64,000 nucleotides of DNA from Nageia nagi (taxonomy: Eukaryota > Pinophyta), in assembly GCA_050084985.1 (NCBI GenBank), contig JBITNC010000001.1, forward strand, positions 101,184,001 through 101,248,000. The letters are read 5' to 3'. Each line of letters begins with the position of its first letter. Position 1 is the stretch's first letter. The position numbers and the translations under genes are program-made. Positions 34,600-46,868 of the stretch are shown here, piece by piece. The notes beneath the pieces were generated by a model. It had not been told where the DNA came from. It ran no database searches and was given only the letters and a program-made list of their open reading frames with translations.

Positions 34600-35060
34600 G
34601 CCAATCATACCTCCAGCTTAATGTGGGGCATGCAAGTGTACCATTGATCCATATGGTGTGTTCTTTCTCCTCCAAGACCAATGTGGGATGCTTCCCATCT
34701 AATAGCTCCTTACAACCAACCAAGCCTTCTTTATGTCAACATGGCATGGCTAGCTTCCCAATAGCCCAACATGGCATGGATGGCCCCCCCATAGCCCATC
34801 ATGGGATGTTTATCATCATGACACCTCCAATATATAGTGTAGGCCTCCCTAAGCCTCAATGTTAGGTGCCTATCACCATGGAACCTCATCTCAGCAACCT
34901 TGGCCTCCATACTCCTCAATGTGGGGTCCCAACCCTCTTGCATGCCCAACATGGGCTGTTGATCACCCTAATAGCTCATCATAGCAAGGAATGCCTCCCA
35001 ACTGCTAATTGGGGTGGCTACTCCTCAGAAGCTCAACATGGAGTGAAAACTTTCCCAAAT
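34600..35060 (-). repeat. F2 motif-repeat zone (copy A)
   Basis: Repeated phrases such as CCAACATGGCATGG, CTCAATGTGGGGT and CATCATGGGATG lie between the coding region and the polypurine tract. The sister zones are 48380-48860, 52780-53780 and 55380-55780 (reversed). All ORFs reported in them are artefacts. Confidence 0.75.
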
Positions 35061-35119
35061 GCTCAACTTGCATCCAATAAATTTATCATCAAGAGTGTGC
35101 ATAATAATCTTCATTGATC

Positions 35120-37050
35120 TGTTATTTGTGAGGTTCAGTTGTGTTGTCATTGTTGTCAACATACTCACTTGGACTTGGTACACTCCACCTTAGATCAGTG
35201 TTTGCTTGGTGCCTCCTATTAGATTATGTTAGAAAGTTCAAAAAAGAGTTTAGAGCATTGCTTGACATTAAGAAATGAATGGTGGTGTTAGTTTAGAGTT
35301 TAGACCACTCAGTTGCTTTGTTGGAGCTTAGTTGGGAATTTTTGCATATAGTTTGATAGTTGTAAAATCTGCATAGATGGCATTTTGTAGAAGGTATATA
35401 TATAAATCCATGAGGATTATAACTTGAAATAATTTTTTAGTTGTAGTTAATATATGAATAACAAAAATGTTTTTACTTCAGACTAAATGGATTCTTGAGG
35501 AAGAAATGGTGGAAGTTGCAAAAAGCTAATTTTTCACTTTTTTCAGTTTTTGACAGTTTTCTCTGGAAGTCCAAAATCAGCAAGGAAAATGCAAAATTGA
35601 GATTTTTATTGATTGGATTTGAATTTCGTTGAATCTCACACCTTTAGGGATGTAAAAGAAACAATTTTTTCCTATTGATATTTTTCTAAAAATACCTCTA
35701 AGTATGAGAAGCTTGAATGTGCACAAACTTTGGATGTCAAGTGTTTGACAAAATGTCTATAAAAACAGATTGAATGCCACTTTGTTGGAGTATAGAAATC
35801 AGTCCAAGAAGAGATAGATGGTGAAATTTAACACAATGATAGTTGGTATAACTATGAACATTTTTCCTTCAAGATGCAATCTTTTTCATGCAATGGTACA
35901 AAAGTTACAGTAGTCGCAAAATGCTAATTTAGCCTATTTTTCTATTTTTTCCAGTTTTGGATTGGGAAATGTTTGACAATATGCATGAGCTGGAAAGTGC
36001 TAAGGTATAAGTTGGTTTTTAATACATTTCAGAGGATTAGTGGCAAGTGTTTGACGAAAGTCCCAAAAGTGAAAAATCAAATAGAAAGGATGCATGGCAA
36101 GTGTTTGACAAAAGGTTGTTTTGTCTTATTTGTGATGTGGCACTTCATGAATAGGCAAACCAAGTTGTAACTCCCATTCACAACCAAAAAAAAAAAAATC
36201 GTGTAGAATGCTTATAGTTAAAATAAAAAATGGTTGGAAAGTTTATTATGCTATATTAGAGTGAAAAAGAGTGTATTGAGTGTTCTTGGTGGGTATGTGA
36301 AAGTTTTTTTTAGTTTTACATAAGAAGGCATTTGTGGCAAGGAGAAAAGGAGGAGTCATGGATTATTTTGTGTAAGAGCATACATATGGACTGTTAGCAA
36401 AGAAGTGAGGTGACAGTTTGTATTATTGAGCATTGTAAGAGAAAATTTGTAATGTTTTCTATTCTATCGGATTTGAGTGTAGAGGCATTACTGAGCATAT
36501 CTCTTAAGATTCGATGGTTGAGCTTAAGGAGTTTAGAAGAGGAGCTTAATGGGTATCTGAATGTGGAGTTAATTGGTATTTTTTTTAGGTTGGTTCTTTT
36601 GGTATATTGATGTGCAGAGTTGGAGTTGCAGAGTTAGAATCAGCAGATTGAATTGAGCTAGACTATCAGAGTCTTGTGGAATCATCCCAAAAATTTTTTT
36701 TATCTTTGTTGAGTCAAGTTGGTTCTTGGCTCTAGGGGATTAGTGTCTCCATCCATTTGGTGTTGGTAAATTTGGGGATAGGTGTTCCTTGTAGTAGGTG
36801 CTGAGAGTCAGGTCAGTTGTGCTAGTCTTTCAGTTGGTGCTATAAAATTGAGCATTGATTTCTGACTGGATTTGGATGGGAGTCTAAGCAGTCATTTTGG
36901 AGAGTGGTTTTTCCTGCATTGGGTTTCCACTATAAATTCTATGTTGTGGTTTGCTATTTATGTGGATGAATTTTAATTCTTGCATTAAATAAGTAAAATT
37001 TTAAAACACACTGATTCACCCCCCCTCTCAGTGTCACCCATAGTTCAATA
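35120..37050 (+). repeat. 5' LTR of C4
   Basis: It starts TGTTATTTGTGAGG. The end is TTCAATA here and TTCAACG in the 3' LTR: each differs by one transition from a common end in CA, which places both boundaries exactly against primer site and target duplication. A TATATATAAATCC TATA-like element lies at about 35396-35408. Confidence 0.92.
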
Positions 37051-37052
37051 AT

Positions 37053-37063
37053 TGGTATCAGAG
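37053..37063 (+). other. Primer binding site of C4
   Basis: TGGTATCAGAG lies two bases after the LTR, an exact match to the initiator-methionine tRNA site used by most plant LTR elements. Confidence 0.95.
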
Positions 37064-37113
37064 AAGGTTCCTATATCAGCTAAATCAGCTAAGGAGATCT
37101 TGGAAGTGACACT

Positions 37114-39050
37114 ATGGCAAGCAACAGTAATAGCAAAGGATTCGCATCAAACAGAGCATCATTGTTCAATGGAACAAATTATCAGTATTGGAAAGTGAGG
37201 ATGCAAATTTATTTGAAGTCTCTTGGATATGATGTATGGACAATAGTGGCGAATGGTTACACCCCACCTATAATGGCATTAACAACTTCAGAGGAAAAGA
37301 AGGAATTCGAAAATGACTCCAAAGCACAAAATGCTTTAATGTGCGGATTAGTGGACAGCGAAATGACTAAGGTTATGACATGCACATCAGCTAAGGAAAT
37401 TTGGGATAAATTGAAGAGCATCCATGAAGGTGATGTGAAAATAAAAGAGGCCAAGCTTCAAACTCATAGAGCAAAGTTTGAAGGACTCAAGATGAATGGA
37501 GACGAATCAATTGAGGAGTACATGCATAGGGTGAATGAGATAGTAAATGCCATATAGGGTCTTGGAGAGAAGATAGAAGACTCTATCATTATGAAAAAGG
37601 TATTACATTCTCTTCCTGACAAGTATAATTCTAAAGTTTTTGCTATTGAAGAAGCCAAGGATATGAATACTTTTTCAATGGATGAACTTCATGGGTCATT
37701 AACAGCTTATGAGATAAGAATAGCAAAAGAGAAGCCATCAGATAAAGAAGCAGCATTCAAAGCCAAACAAAAATCAAAGACACAGTGTGAATCAAGCAGT
37801 GATGAAGATTCAAATGCATTAGCAGCAATTTTATCAAAAAGCTGAAGAAAGGTAGCAGAGGGAAGTACAAAGGTAAATTACCTTTAAAATGCTTCAATTG
37901 TGGAGGCATTGGACATTTTGCAATAAAATGCCCATATGGTGATAAAAATAAGGAAGAAAAGGACTCCCATAGAGAAAAGTGTGATTGGAAGAAGAGATCA
38001 TAGTATAAAGAAAATAATTATAGAAGAAAAAGTTTCATCTCAAAACATTCAAGTTCATCAGATGATAGTTCTGAAACTGAATCAAAATTAGAAGTAGAAG
38101 AAGCACTCTTTATGGCAATAGAAGAAAATGAGCGAAAACCCGACCTTGAGGTAAGTGAAGAAGAAAATCAAGAAGAAGGTGAAGGTGTAGTTGATCTAGA
38201 AGCAAAGCTAGTAGCAACTTTAAAAGAAGTACATTCAAAAAGAAAAAGCCATAAGAAAACATCAAAGAAGCTCATGCAAGCAGAGAAAATGGTGGTAGAT
38301 CTAAAAGTTCGAGTAGAGGAGTGCTACAAAATCACTGAAGATCTTGAAGCTCAACTCTGTGTCAAAGTTGAGTATTGTAGTGAGTTGGAAGCCATGCTAG
38401 CAATGCTAAATTATGAATTAGAAGAGAAAAATGAGAAAATCAAAACATATCACAAACTTGAAAGAGGAACGGCAAAGTTGAATGAGTTGATAGATAATCA
38501 GAGGATTTCAAACATCAAGTTCGGTCTTGGATTCACAGAAGGTGAGACATCGAAAGCCCCAAAATTAGATCAGAACAAAGTTCCACACATTAAGTTTGGG
38601 TTTGGATTCAAAAAAGTAGAAACACCACAAGTACCAAAGGCAGAAGTAAAGGAAGCTACACAAAACACTTCAAGAGCTGAGGAAAGAAAACCAGTGGATG
38701 GAGGTAGAGCTCAATACATAAAACAAATTGATGTGCCAAGAAATGAAAGGTACAATCATGATGAAGATTTCACTTATGTGCCACATCAAAGGAGAAGGAG
38801 GTTTCCCACACCTCAAACATCATAGCAAAACCCACAGCCCAGGTTCAATTATTTCTTTTATAGTTACTGTTTTAAATGCAATGGTTTGGGTCACAAAATA
38901 GCTGAATGTAAATATAATGTAGGACTAAGAAATTTTGCTAGTAGGAATCATTTGCACCATTGATGGAATATGAAATTGGATGCTACAATTGTCATAACTA
39001 TGGACATATAGCCAGAAATTGTAGAAGTGGCTATGTGCTAATCATTTTCA
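37114..39050 (+). pseudogene. C4 gag with coiled coil and three zinc knuckles
   Basis: The ATG at 37114 opens MASNSNSKGFASNRAS then LFNGTNYQYWKVRMQ, a DUF4219/UBN2-type Copia gag. A TAG at 37555-37557 and a frameshift near 37843 break it. Zinc knuckle 1 (CFNCGGIGHFAIKC) is at 37890-37931. A highly charged coiled coil rich in E, K and L follows (about 38150-38500). Then a twice-repeated IKFG(L/F)GF motif (about 38513 and 38591) is seen. Knuckle 2 (CFKCNGLGHKIAEC) is at 38868-38909 and knuckle 3 (CYNCHNYGHIARNC) at 38981-39022, in shifted frames. Gag packages the RNA in the particle. The 237-codon ORF 38112-38825 is the longest open stretch in the window. Confidence 0.9.
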
Positions 39051-39239
39051 GGGATAAACATTTCAGCATCCTGAAACATGATAGAATAGAGAAGTACCGA
39101 AAAAAGAAGAACCTGAAGTTCAAAAGATAAATGACAAAGAGAAGCCCAAAATAGTACCAAAACATATATGGAAAGAAAGAGAAGCTCTCAAATAAGAGGA
39201 AACAACATCTTTAATTATGCAAACAACATTGAAAGCTCA

Positions 39240-39640
39240 AAAGAAACAGACACCATGGATCTTAGATAGTGGGTGCTCAAGTCACATGATAGGTGACAAA
39301 CATAAATTCACTAAAATTTAGGACTATGATGGAGGATCTGTAATGTTTGGTAATAATGATGGAGCTCAGATTGTTGGTAGAGGCACAGTGAGTATCAGTG
39401 ATAATAAGATATGATTTGAAGATGTGTTGTATGTGAAAGGGCTAAAACATAACTTACTCAATGTAAGTCAGATCTGTGATAGAGGGCATGAAGTAATTTT
39501 CAAGAAATAGGGATGTGAGGTTTGAAAAGCAAAGAATGGTAGAATAGTTGCAATTGGATCAAGAACATCTAGAAATATATACACACTTGGGAATGATACG
39601 GATAGAATATGTATGATGGGACAGGTTGAAGAGAATTGGC
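39240..39640 (+). pseudogene. C4 protease
   Basis: PWILDSGCSSHM with an intact DSG (39265-39273) is the Copia aspartic protease active site. DVLYVKGLKHNLLNVSQ (about 39420-39470) is the conserved downstream block. Stops occur near 39320, 39415 and 39510. Confidence 0.85.
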
Positions 39641-40455
39641 TATGGCACGAAGACTTGGTCACATCAGCTTTGATAATCTTGTAAAGATTAGTTCAAAGGA
39701 TGTAGTAAGAGACATTCCTAAAATTAGCAAACCACAAAATAGCATTTGCAATTCATGTCAGAAAGGGAAGCAAGCACGTGCACATTTCAAAATGAAGGAG
39801 CATCATACAAGTAAGCCATTAGAACTTATCCATACAGATTTATGCAGACCCATGAGGACATAAAGCACAAATGGAGATAAGTATTTTATGTTGTTTATAG
39901 ATGAATACTCACAGATGACATGGGTTTATTTCTTAAAGAAGAAATCTAAAGCTTTTGACATGCTTAAAGCATTCACCAAGATGATTGAGACTCAGACAGG
40001 TAAAAGAATCAAGGTTCTCAGATCAGACCAAGGAGGTGAGTTTATTAATGAAAACTTCACTGATTTTTGTGATGAGCATGGCATTAGGAGATAATTTTAG
40101 TAGCACAAACCCCTCAACAAAATGGAGTTGTTGAGAGGAAGAACAGAACCATGCAAGAGATGGCACAAACCATGTTGACCAAAAGTAAAGTAGTAGATAG
40201 GTATTGGAAGGAAGCAGTGCACACAGCTATATACATTCAGAACAAGTGTATCTACGAAGACATGAGAACAAGACACCATATGAGCTATGGTTTGGAAAAA
40301 GGGCTACTGCAAAACATTTCAGAGTGTTTGGTAGCAAATGCTACATAAAGAATACCGAGGAAAGACTTGGCAAATTTGAAGATAGGGCTGATGAAGGAGT
40401 TTTTCTTGGTTACTCTATTCATAGCAAGCTTACAAGTGCTACAACAAGAGGTTGA
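39640..40455 (+). pseudogene. C4 integrase
   Basis: The pre-integrase zinc-binding region (LGHISFDNLVKI, then CNSCQKGKQ at about 39748) leads into the rve core. All three catalytic residues are still encoded: D in HTDLC (39837-39839), D in RSDQGGEF (40026-40028) and E in NGVVERKN (40133-40135). The frame changes near 40092, where the first long stretch ends, and again near 40250. A further stop lies at 39861. The C-terminal FGSKCYIKN and FLGYS blocks are clear. Confidence 0.9.
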
Positions 40456-40849
40456 GAAAGATTGTTGAGAGTGCAGATGTTAAATTTGATGAGAATATGA
40501 CCACACCAAAGGATGATGATGATGAGAACTACCCAATCTATGAAGATAATTTAGGGGCAAGTCAAAGTAATCCATAGTTCCAATACAAAGCAATAATTCG
40601 AGCAGCAGTGGTGGAAATGGTTCCACATTACCTATGCACCCTAGAAATAAGAGCATAGTTATGAGCAACACTCATAATGATGGCTCTATGAGTGATTCAA
40701 AGATAGAAGAATGCAGACACAACTAAGCTATAACTGGAAGAAAGATCATCCAAAGGAGTAAGTTATTGTGATGTAAGTGCAGGGGTTCAAACAAGGAAGA
40801 GATTAACTCTGGAATACTCTCTCCTATCCAATATTGAACCAAAGTGTGT

Positions 40850-42360
40850 TGCTGAAGTAAGCAAAGATGAAGGTTGGATCAAGGCCATGAATGAAGAACT
40901 TGATCAAATTGAAAAGAATAGAACTTGGGAGCTAGTTCCAAGACCAAAGAATAAGAACATGATCGACACCAAATGGTCTTTAGGAACAAGTTAAATGAAG
41001 ATGGTAAGGTTGTCAAAAACAAAGCACGATTAGTGTGTAAGGGCTATGCACAAGTTGAAGGTATTGATTTTGAGGAGACTTTTGCACCAATGGCAAGAAT
41101 GGAGGTAATCAAATATTTTTGGCACTTGCAGTGTACAAAACTTCAAGGTATACAAATGGATGTAAAATCAGCATTTTTAAATGGTAAACTTGAAGAAGAA
41201 GTCTACATTGAGCAACTAGATGGTTTTCAGCTGGGATCAAATCTAGATCTAGTTTGCAAGTTGCATAAAGCTTTGTATGGACTTAAACAGGCACCTCGAG
41301 CTTGGTATTCTAGGCTTGATATGTATCTCATACAACAAGGCTTTAGGAAAGGTATGGTTAATAGTAATCTCTACATAAGAATTGAAAAAGAGACTCAATT
41401 AGTTGTTGTTTATGTGGATGATATCATTTTTGGGGGTAGCAGAGATGAGATGTGTAAGGCATTTGTAGATAGAATGCAAACAAAATTTGAGATGTTTATG
41501 ATAGGTGAGCTTTCATTTTTTCTTGGTTTGCAAGTTAATCAAATGAAGAATGGCATTTTTATTTTGCAAAATAAGTATGTTAAAGAGATGTTGAAGAAGT
41601 TCAAAATGGAGAATTGCAAACCTTGAGCATCCCATGATGACAGGTTTTAAATTGAGTAAGGATGATCAAGCACCATCGTTGATCAAAATTAGTATCGATC
41701 TATGATTGGTAGTCTTTTGTATCTTACAGCTACTAGATCGGATATTTTGCAAGCAGTATGTTTGGTGGCACGATATTAAGTAGCACCAAAGGCCACACAT
41801 GTGTTAGTAGTAAAGAGGATTTTTAGATACCTGCAAGGTACCATGGAGTATGGACTTTGGTATCCCAAAGGTGAAGATTTCACCTTGGTTGCATATTCTA
41901 ATGTAGATTGGGCAGGTTGTGTAGATGATAGGAAGAGTACCAGTGGAGGTGCATTTTTCTTGGAAGATAATCTTGTGAGTTGGCATAGCAAGAAATAAGA
42001 TTCAGTGTCATTATCCACCATAGAGGCAGAGTATATGGTAGCCACATCATGTTGCACACAGTCCTATGGATGAAACAAATGCTAAAGGATTTGGAGATTC
42101 AGGTTAGTGATCCCACTACACTCATGTGTGACAATACTAGTGCAAAAATATTTCAAAAAATCCTATGATGCACTAGTAGGACAAAGCACATAGCGATAAG
42201 ATATCACTTTCTAAAAGAAAAAGTTGTAGAAGGAAAATTAAGTTGGAATATGTTCCAACCACAGAGCAAGTGGCTGATATCTTCACCAAACCGCTACCTA
42301 AAGACATCTTTGTGTACCTACGCGAGAAATTAGGAGTGATCACACTTCCTAAGCATTGAC
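40850..42360 (+). pseudogene. C4 reverse transcriptase and RNase H
   Basis: The RVT_2 domain starts near 40880 (WIKAMNEELDQIEKNRTWEL). It is continuous from 40973 to 41626 with [51 protein letters not shown] and intact YVDD at 41411-41422. RNase H follows (SLLYLTATRSDI, DWAGCVDDRKSTSGG, TIEAEYM), with several stops and a shift after 42040, to about 42360. It is the best-preserved reverse transcriptase in the window and the best seed for classification. Confidence 0.92.
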
Positions 42361-42578
42361 TAGCGGTTGGATGCACATTCTCAAGGGGAGCATTCTTGTT
42401 GTGTTATATCTCTTTGCTCCTATTTGTATTTACTATTATATGTATTAATTTTTGTCTGAGAACTATGTGCATGGCTTCAGGGGAGTGTGTGGACACCCTT
42501 TGTCATTTTTCAAAGGGCGAGAAAAGTTACAAGAAGAAGTAATGTGCAGCAAAAGGTTCGTATGTTGCCAACAATTCC

Positions 42579-42589
42579 AAAGGGGAGAT
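42579..42589 (+). other. Polypurine tract of C4
   Basis: AAAGGGGAGAT sits directly before the 3' LTR start at 42590. Confidence 0.9.
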
Positions 42590-44521
42590 TGTTATTTGTG
42601 AGGTTCAGTTGTGTTGTCATTGTTGTCAACATACTCACTTGGACTTGGTACACTCCACCTTAGATCAGTGTTTGCTTGGTGCGCTCCTATTAGATTGTGT
42701 TAGAAAGTTCAAAAAAGAGTTTGGAGCATTGCTTGACATTAAGAAATGAAGTGGTGGTGTTAATTTTAGAGTTTGTACCACTCAGTTGCTTTGTTGGAGC
42801 TTAGTTGGGAATTTTTGCATATAATTTGATAGTTGTAAAATCTGCATCAGATGGCATTTTGTAGAAGTATATATATAAATCCATGAGGATTTATAACTTG
42901 AAATAATTTTTTATTTGTAGTCTGATGTACAAAGAACCAAAATATTTTTACTTTAGACTAAACGGATTCTTGAGGAAGAAATGGTGGAAGTTGCAAAAAG
43001 CTAATTTTTCACTTTTTCCAATTTTTGACAGTTTTCTCTAGTCCAAAATCAGCAAGGAAAATGCAAAATTAAAATTTTTATTGATTGGATTTGAATTTGT
43101 CGAATCTCACACCTTTAGAGATGTAAAAGAAACAATTTTTTCGTATTGATATTTTTCTAAAAATGCCTCTAAGTATGAGAAGCTTGAATGTGCACAAACT
43201 TTGGATGTCAAGTGTTTGATAAAATGTCTGTAAAAACAACATTGAATGCCACTTTGTTGGAGGTATAGAAATCAGTCCAAGAAGAGATAGATGGTGAAAT
43301 TTAACATGATGATAGTTGGTATAACTATGAATATTTTTCCTTCAAGATGTAGTCTTTTTATGAAACAATACAAAAGTTACATAGCCGCAAAATGCTAATT
43401 TAGCCTATTTTTCCATTTTTTCTAGTTTTGGATTAGAAAGTGTTTGACAATATGCATGAGCTGGAAAGTGCTAAGGTATAAGTTGGTTTTTAATACATTT
43501 AAGGATTGGTGGCAAGTGTTTGACGAAAGTCCCAAAAGTGAAAAATCAAATAGAAAGGATGCATGGCAAGTGTTTGACAAAAGGTTGTTTTGTCTTATTT
43601 GTGATGTGGCACTTCATGAATGGGCAAACCAAGTTGTAATCCCATTCACAACCAAAAAAAAAAAAAATTGTGTATAATGCTTATAGTTAAAATAAAAAAG
43701 TGGTTGGAAAGTTTATTATGCTATATTAGAGTGAAAAAGAGTGTATTGAGTGTTCTTGGTGGGTATGTGAATTTTTTTTTGAGTTTTACATAAGAAGGCA
43801 TTTGTGGCAAGGAGAAAAGGAGGAGTCATGGATTATTTTATGTAAGAGCATACATATGGACTGTTAGCAAAGAAGTGCAGGTGACAATTTGTATTATTGA
43901 CATTGTAAGAGAAAATTTGTAATGTTTTCTATTTATCGGATTTGAGTGTAGAGGCATTACTAAGCATATCTCTTAAGATTCGGTGGTTGAGCTTAGAAGG
44001 AGTTTGGAAGAGGAGCTTAATGGGTATCTGAATGTGGATTTAATTGGTATTTTTTTAGGTTGGTTCTTTTGGTATATTGATGTGCAGAGTTGGAGTTGCA
44101 GAGTTAGAATCAGCAGATTGAATTGAGCTAAACTATCAGAGTCTTGTGGAATCATCCCAAAAATATTTTTGTTATCTTTGTTGAGTCGAGTTGGTACTTG
44201 GCTCTAGGGGATTTGTCTCCATCAGTTGGTGTTGGTAAATTTGGGGATAGTGTTCCTTACAGTAGGTACTACAGAGTCAGATCAGTTGGTGTTGGTCCTT
44301 CAGTTGGTGCTGTAAAATTGAGCATTGATTTCTGACTGGATTTGGATGGGAGTCTAAGCAATCATTTTGGAGAGTGGTTTTTCCTGCATTAGGTTTCCAC
44401 TATAAATTCTATGTTGTGGTTTGCTATTTATGTGGATGAGTTTTAATTTCTTGCATTAAATAAGTAAAATTTTAAAACACACTGATTCACCCCCCCTCTC
44501 AGTGTCACCCATAGTTCAACG
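42590..44521 (+). repeat. 3' LTR of C4
   Basis: It is colinear with the 5' LTR. In the first 280 bases I count about six substitutions and about six single-base indels. Confidence 0.93.
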
Positions 44522-44526
44522 TGATC

Positions 44527-46583
44527 CCCATGTATCATATGAACAAATGATAATATCCTCTATGGTGGATAGGGAGATTATTAACTTGGGTTCTTCCAAT
44601 ATGTCCCTAAATGATACAAGGAAATTCATCCATGGAATCTTCAACTTTGTACAAACACCAACTCCTGAGATACCAACAATAAGCCTAGTATAGTCCCAAA
44701 ATTCTATGTAATGCCTAATGATCCATACATTTTCAAATGTAACCATTAAATCAAAGTTATCCATTCTTAAACCATCACTAAGACATGTAGCAATACATCC
44801 CCTAATAGTAACCAATGTGTCATCAGTTTCAGTCCAAAAACTATGAGAAAGGAGTACAACAAAAGTTCCATGAACATTTAGTGTAGCTCAATAACTCCTA
44901 GCAAACACATTTACAATAACCCTATTGTCCTTGAAACATTCAACTCCTTCTATCCTCAAAAATTCTCTCCAAATAGTCAAGAAGGAAACCTTGTTAGTCA
45001 TGAAGAATGTAGCCCAAGATGTTGATAATAATGGTAACCTTTCAATCCTCACTGTATTCCATATTCCTTATCAAATGTTACCCTTTATGGGTACCAACTC
45101 AGCTCAAAGAGAGCTAAAATTAAATCTGAATACCTTCTTCTAAATTAGCCCATAATAAGCACAATGTTGAAGAATGGAATATCCTATTAATGCATGATTC
45201 ATCCTCACATATTGTAGCCTTTTGAAGTAACAAAGTAACATCTAAAAAGACATGATTCCTTACCCCAAATAGTGATAAATCTTTAGGAACACAATGTCTA
45301 TAGAAATGAGCAAATGTATCTCCCCTATTCTTAATGTATTGGATCCAAGGATTATCAACTCCTCCATCATAAGCTAGATTATTTTCCCTCTCCTCTCTAA
45401 TATTGGTTTAGAGAGCTTCATGCTATCTTCTTCACTCCCCATGAATCCCACCAACCTTCTAAATCTCCCATTGTGTGCTAGCACAGCCGAATCCCATGGC
45501 ACTAGAATTCTATTACCCTTCACATGAAGAATTAATTCCTCCCACATAATATACCTTAAAACCAAAGGTATGAGACTAGTATATGTATGCTCATTGTCTG
45601 ATTATGAATTTTTCCTATCTACATCAAGCTTCTTGTGTTTTACTGCATTCTCAATAAATAGAGGTGATTGCATTTGAAAGGAAACATCTTGTAGCTCCAC
45701 TTGACAAACCTCATGTGGGGATACAATGATTTTTGATTTTCCAAGATTTGAAATAGTGTTCCCTTCTTTTCAATCTTGGTCCTCTTCCATGGGAAGCTCA
45801 TGTTTTGTACCCATATCATCACTATCTCCTAAAACCAAATCTGAAATAAGAATGGCTCTTTCCCCTTTCTTCCCAATGTTATCACTCTCAAAAGCATCAT
45901 GCAAAACCTCTAAATTATAGCTATGGAAATTAGAATTGCTATCATACCTTTTTGGAGTGTTGATATGCCTGATCCAAGGTTTTTCTCTTACCACTTCTTC
46001 CTCTTGCCATTTCTTCTTATTTCCCATTGTTGGGTGCCCAAGCTCCTTAGTTCTTAACATGGATGTTAAATTACCTATTGGATAAAGTTATGTTCAAGCT
46101 ATTCTAATTTCAGTACGGGCTATCAAATCTTATTTAATCCTCTCTAGATCCACTTGATCTTCTTCCCATGCATCCTCACAATCCTCCTAATCCTATCATG
46201 GGGGATTCCTATCTCTTCTAGCCATACATGGTGTATGTTGGCCATTCCTAGCCTATCAAAAGATATCCTTCTCATATCAACCCAATGTGGATGCTCCTCA
46301 TCCCTCCTATCCTATTGTGGAGTTTTCCTTTCATCGTGATCCCTCCATGCATATCCCAGATTTGCTTAACATGATATTATAGCTCTCTTTCCACTTTAGA
46401 GCCACCCCAATGCTGCTCCATCTACCTTTGCATAGCAAATATGGCTCTAGTTATATTGTTGATGGTGAAGATCATTTCCTTGAACCTCCATTCTAGGGTG
46501 GATCCCCAAACTAGTGTTGCATCTCACCTCTCTCTAGATTTTATCCTCTCCTCAAACCTACCGCTCCCCCAAGTAGATGCCAT
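44527..46583 (-). pseudogene. F2 coding sequence, copy A (right of C4)
   Basis: On the minus strand a degenerate reading runs from the ATG near 46583 down to 44527 and, across C4, to about 35060. Visible blocks in order: MASTWGS, INNITRAIFAMQ, FESDNIGKKGERAILISDL (about 45830-45900), SPHEVCQVELQDVS, HVKGNRILVPWDSAVLAHNG (about 45440-45500), LERRGKII, a GDTFAHFYRH-type block, and DGLRMDNFDLMVTFENVW (about 44710-44770). The function is unknown. The same blocks recur in copies B and D, so an ancestral protein of several hundred residues is likely. It is not gag, protease, integrase or reverse transcriptase as far as I can recognise. Confidence 0.6.
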
Positions 46584-46868
46584 AGTCTTCAAAACCTAGC
46601 TCAAAAACTTTAAACCCTCATATTAAATTTTTTGAATTAGCTAGTATGATAGATCAGCTCCTTCTATACTTGGAAAAAACCTTCAATCTATAGGTATGTC
46701 CTCCAAACCCTAGACTACCTAGTCTACGAATTTAGATTTTCTTAAAAAACTACCATTTTAACAAGAAACTAGCCTTTTACATGTAATAACTCTTGATCTA
46801 CTAGTTCAAATTTCTTCTAAAAGGATCTTAACCTTACAGGATATCCAAATATAGGATTTGATACCATT

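Larger units (their letters stand above)
35120..44521 (+). mobile_element. Copia element C4, complete but inactive (9.4 kb)
   Basis: LTRs are 35120-37050 and 42590-44521 (1931 and 1932 bp). The target duplication TGATC is exact (35115-35119 and 44522-44526). The empty site is preserved in F2 copy B (TGATC at 48899-48903) and in inverted copy D. The primer site, three-zinc-knuckle gag, protease, integrase, reverse transcriptase, RNase H and polypurine tract are all present in order. The LTR tail CACCCCCCCTCTCAGTG resembles SIRE/Tork-type plant Copia elements. No envelope-like ORF follows RNase H. Confidence 0.95.
34215..46868 (-). mobile_element. F2 internal region A, interrupted by C4
   Basis: Without C4 and one TSD copy this is about 3.25 kb, equal to internal B (3258 bp). 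From the minus-strand start: primer site 46854-46866 (TGGTATCAAATCC), leader, an ATG near 46583 opening MASTWGSGRFEER, the F2 coding sequence, the CAACATGGGATGG motif zone (34600-35060) and the polypurine tract (34215-34230). The C4 insertion splits the coding sequence at 35119/44522. Confidence 0.8.

Noticed and set aside
34384-35117. Several ORFs of 73-88 codons on both strands
   Set aside because: All lie in the F2 motif-repeat zone and reflect GATGGG/CATGGG repeats, and none is open in all copies.
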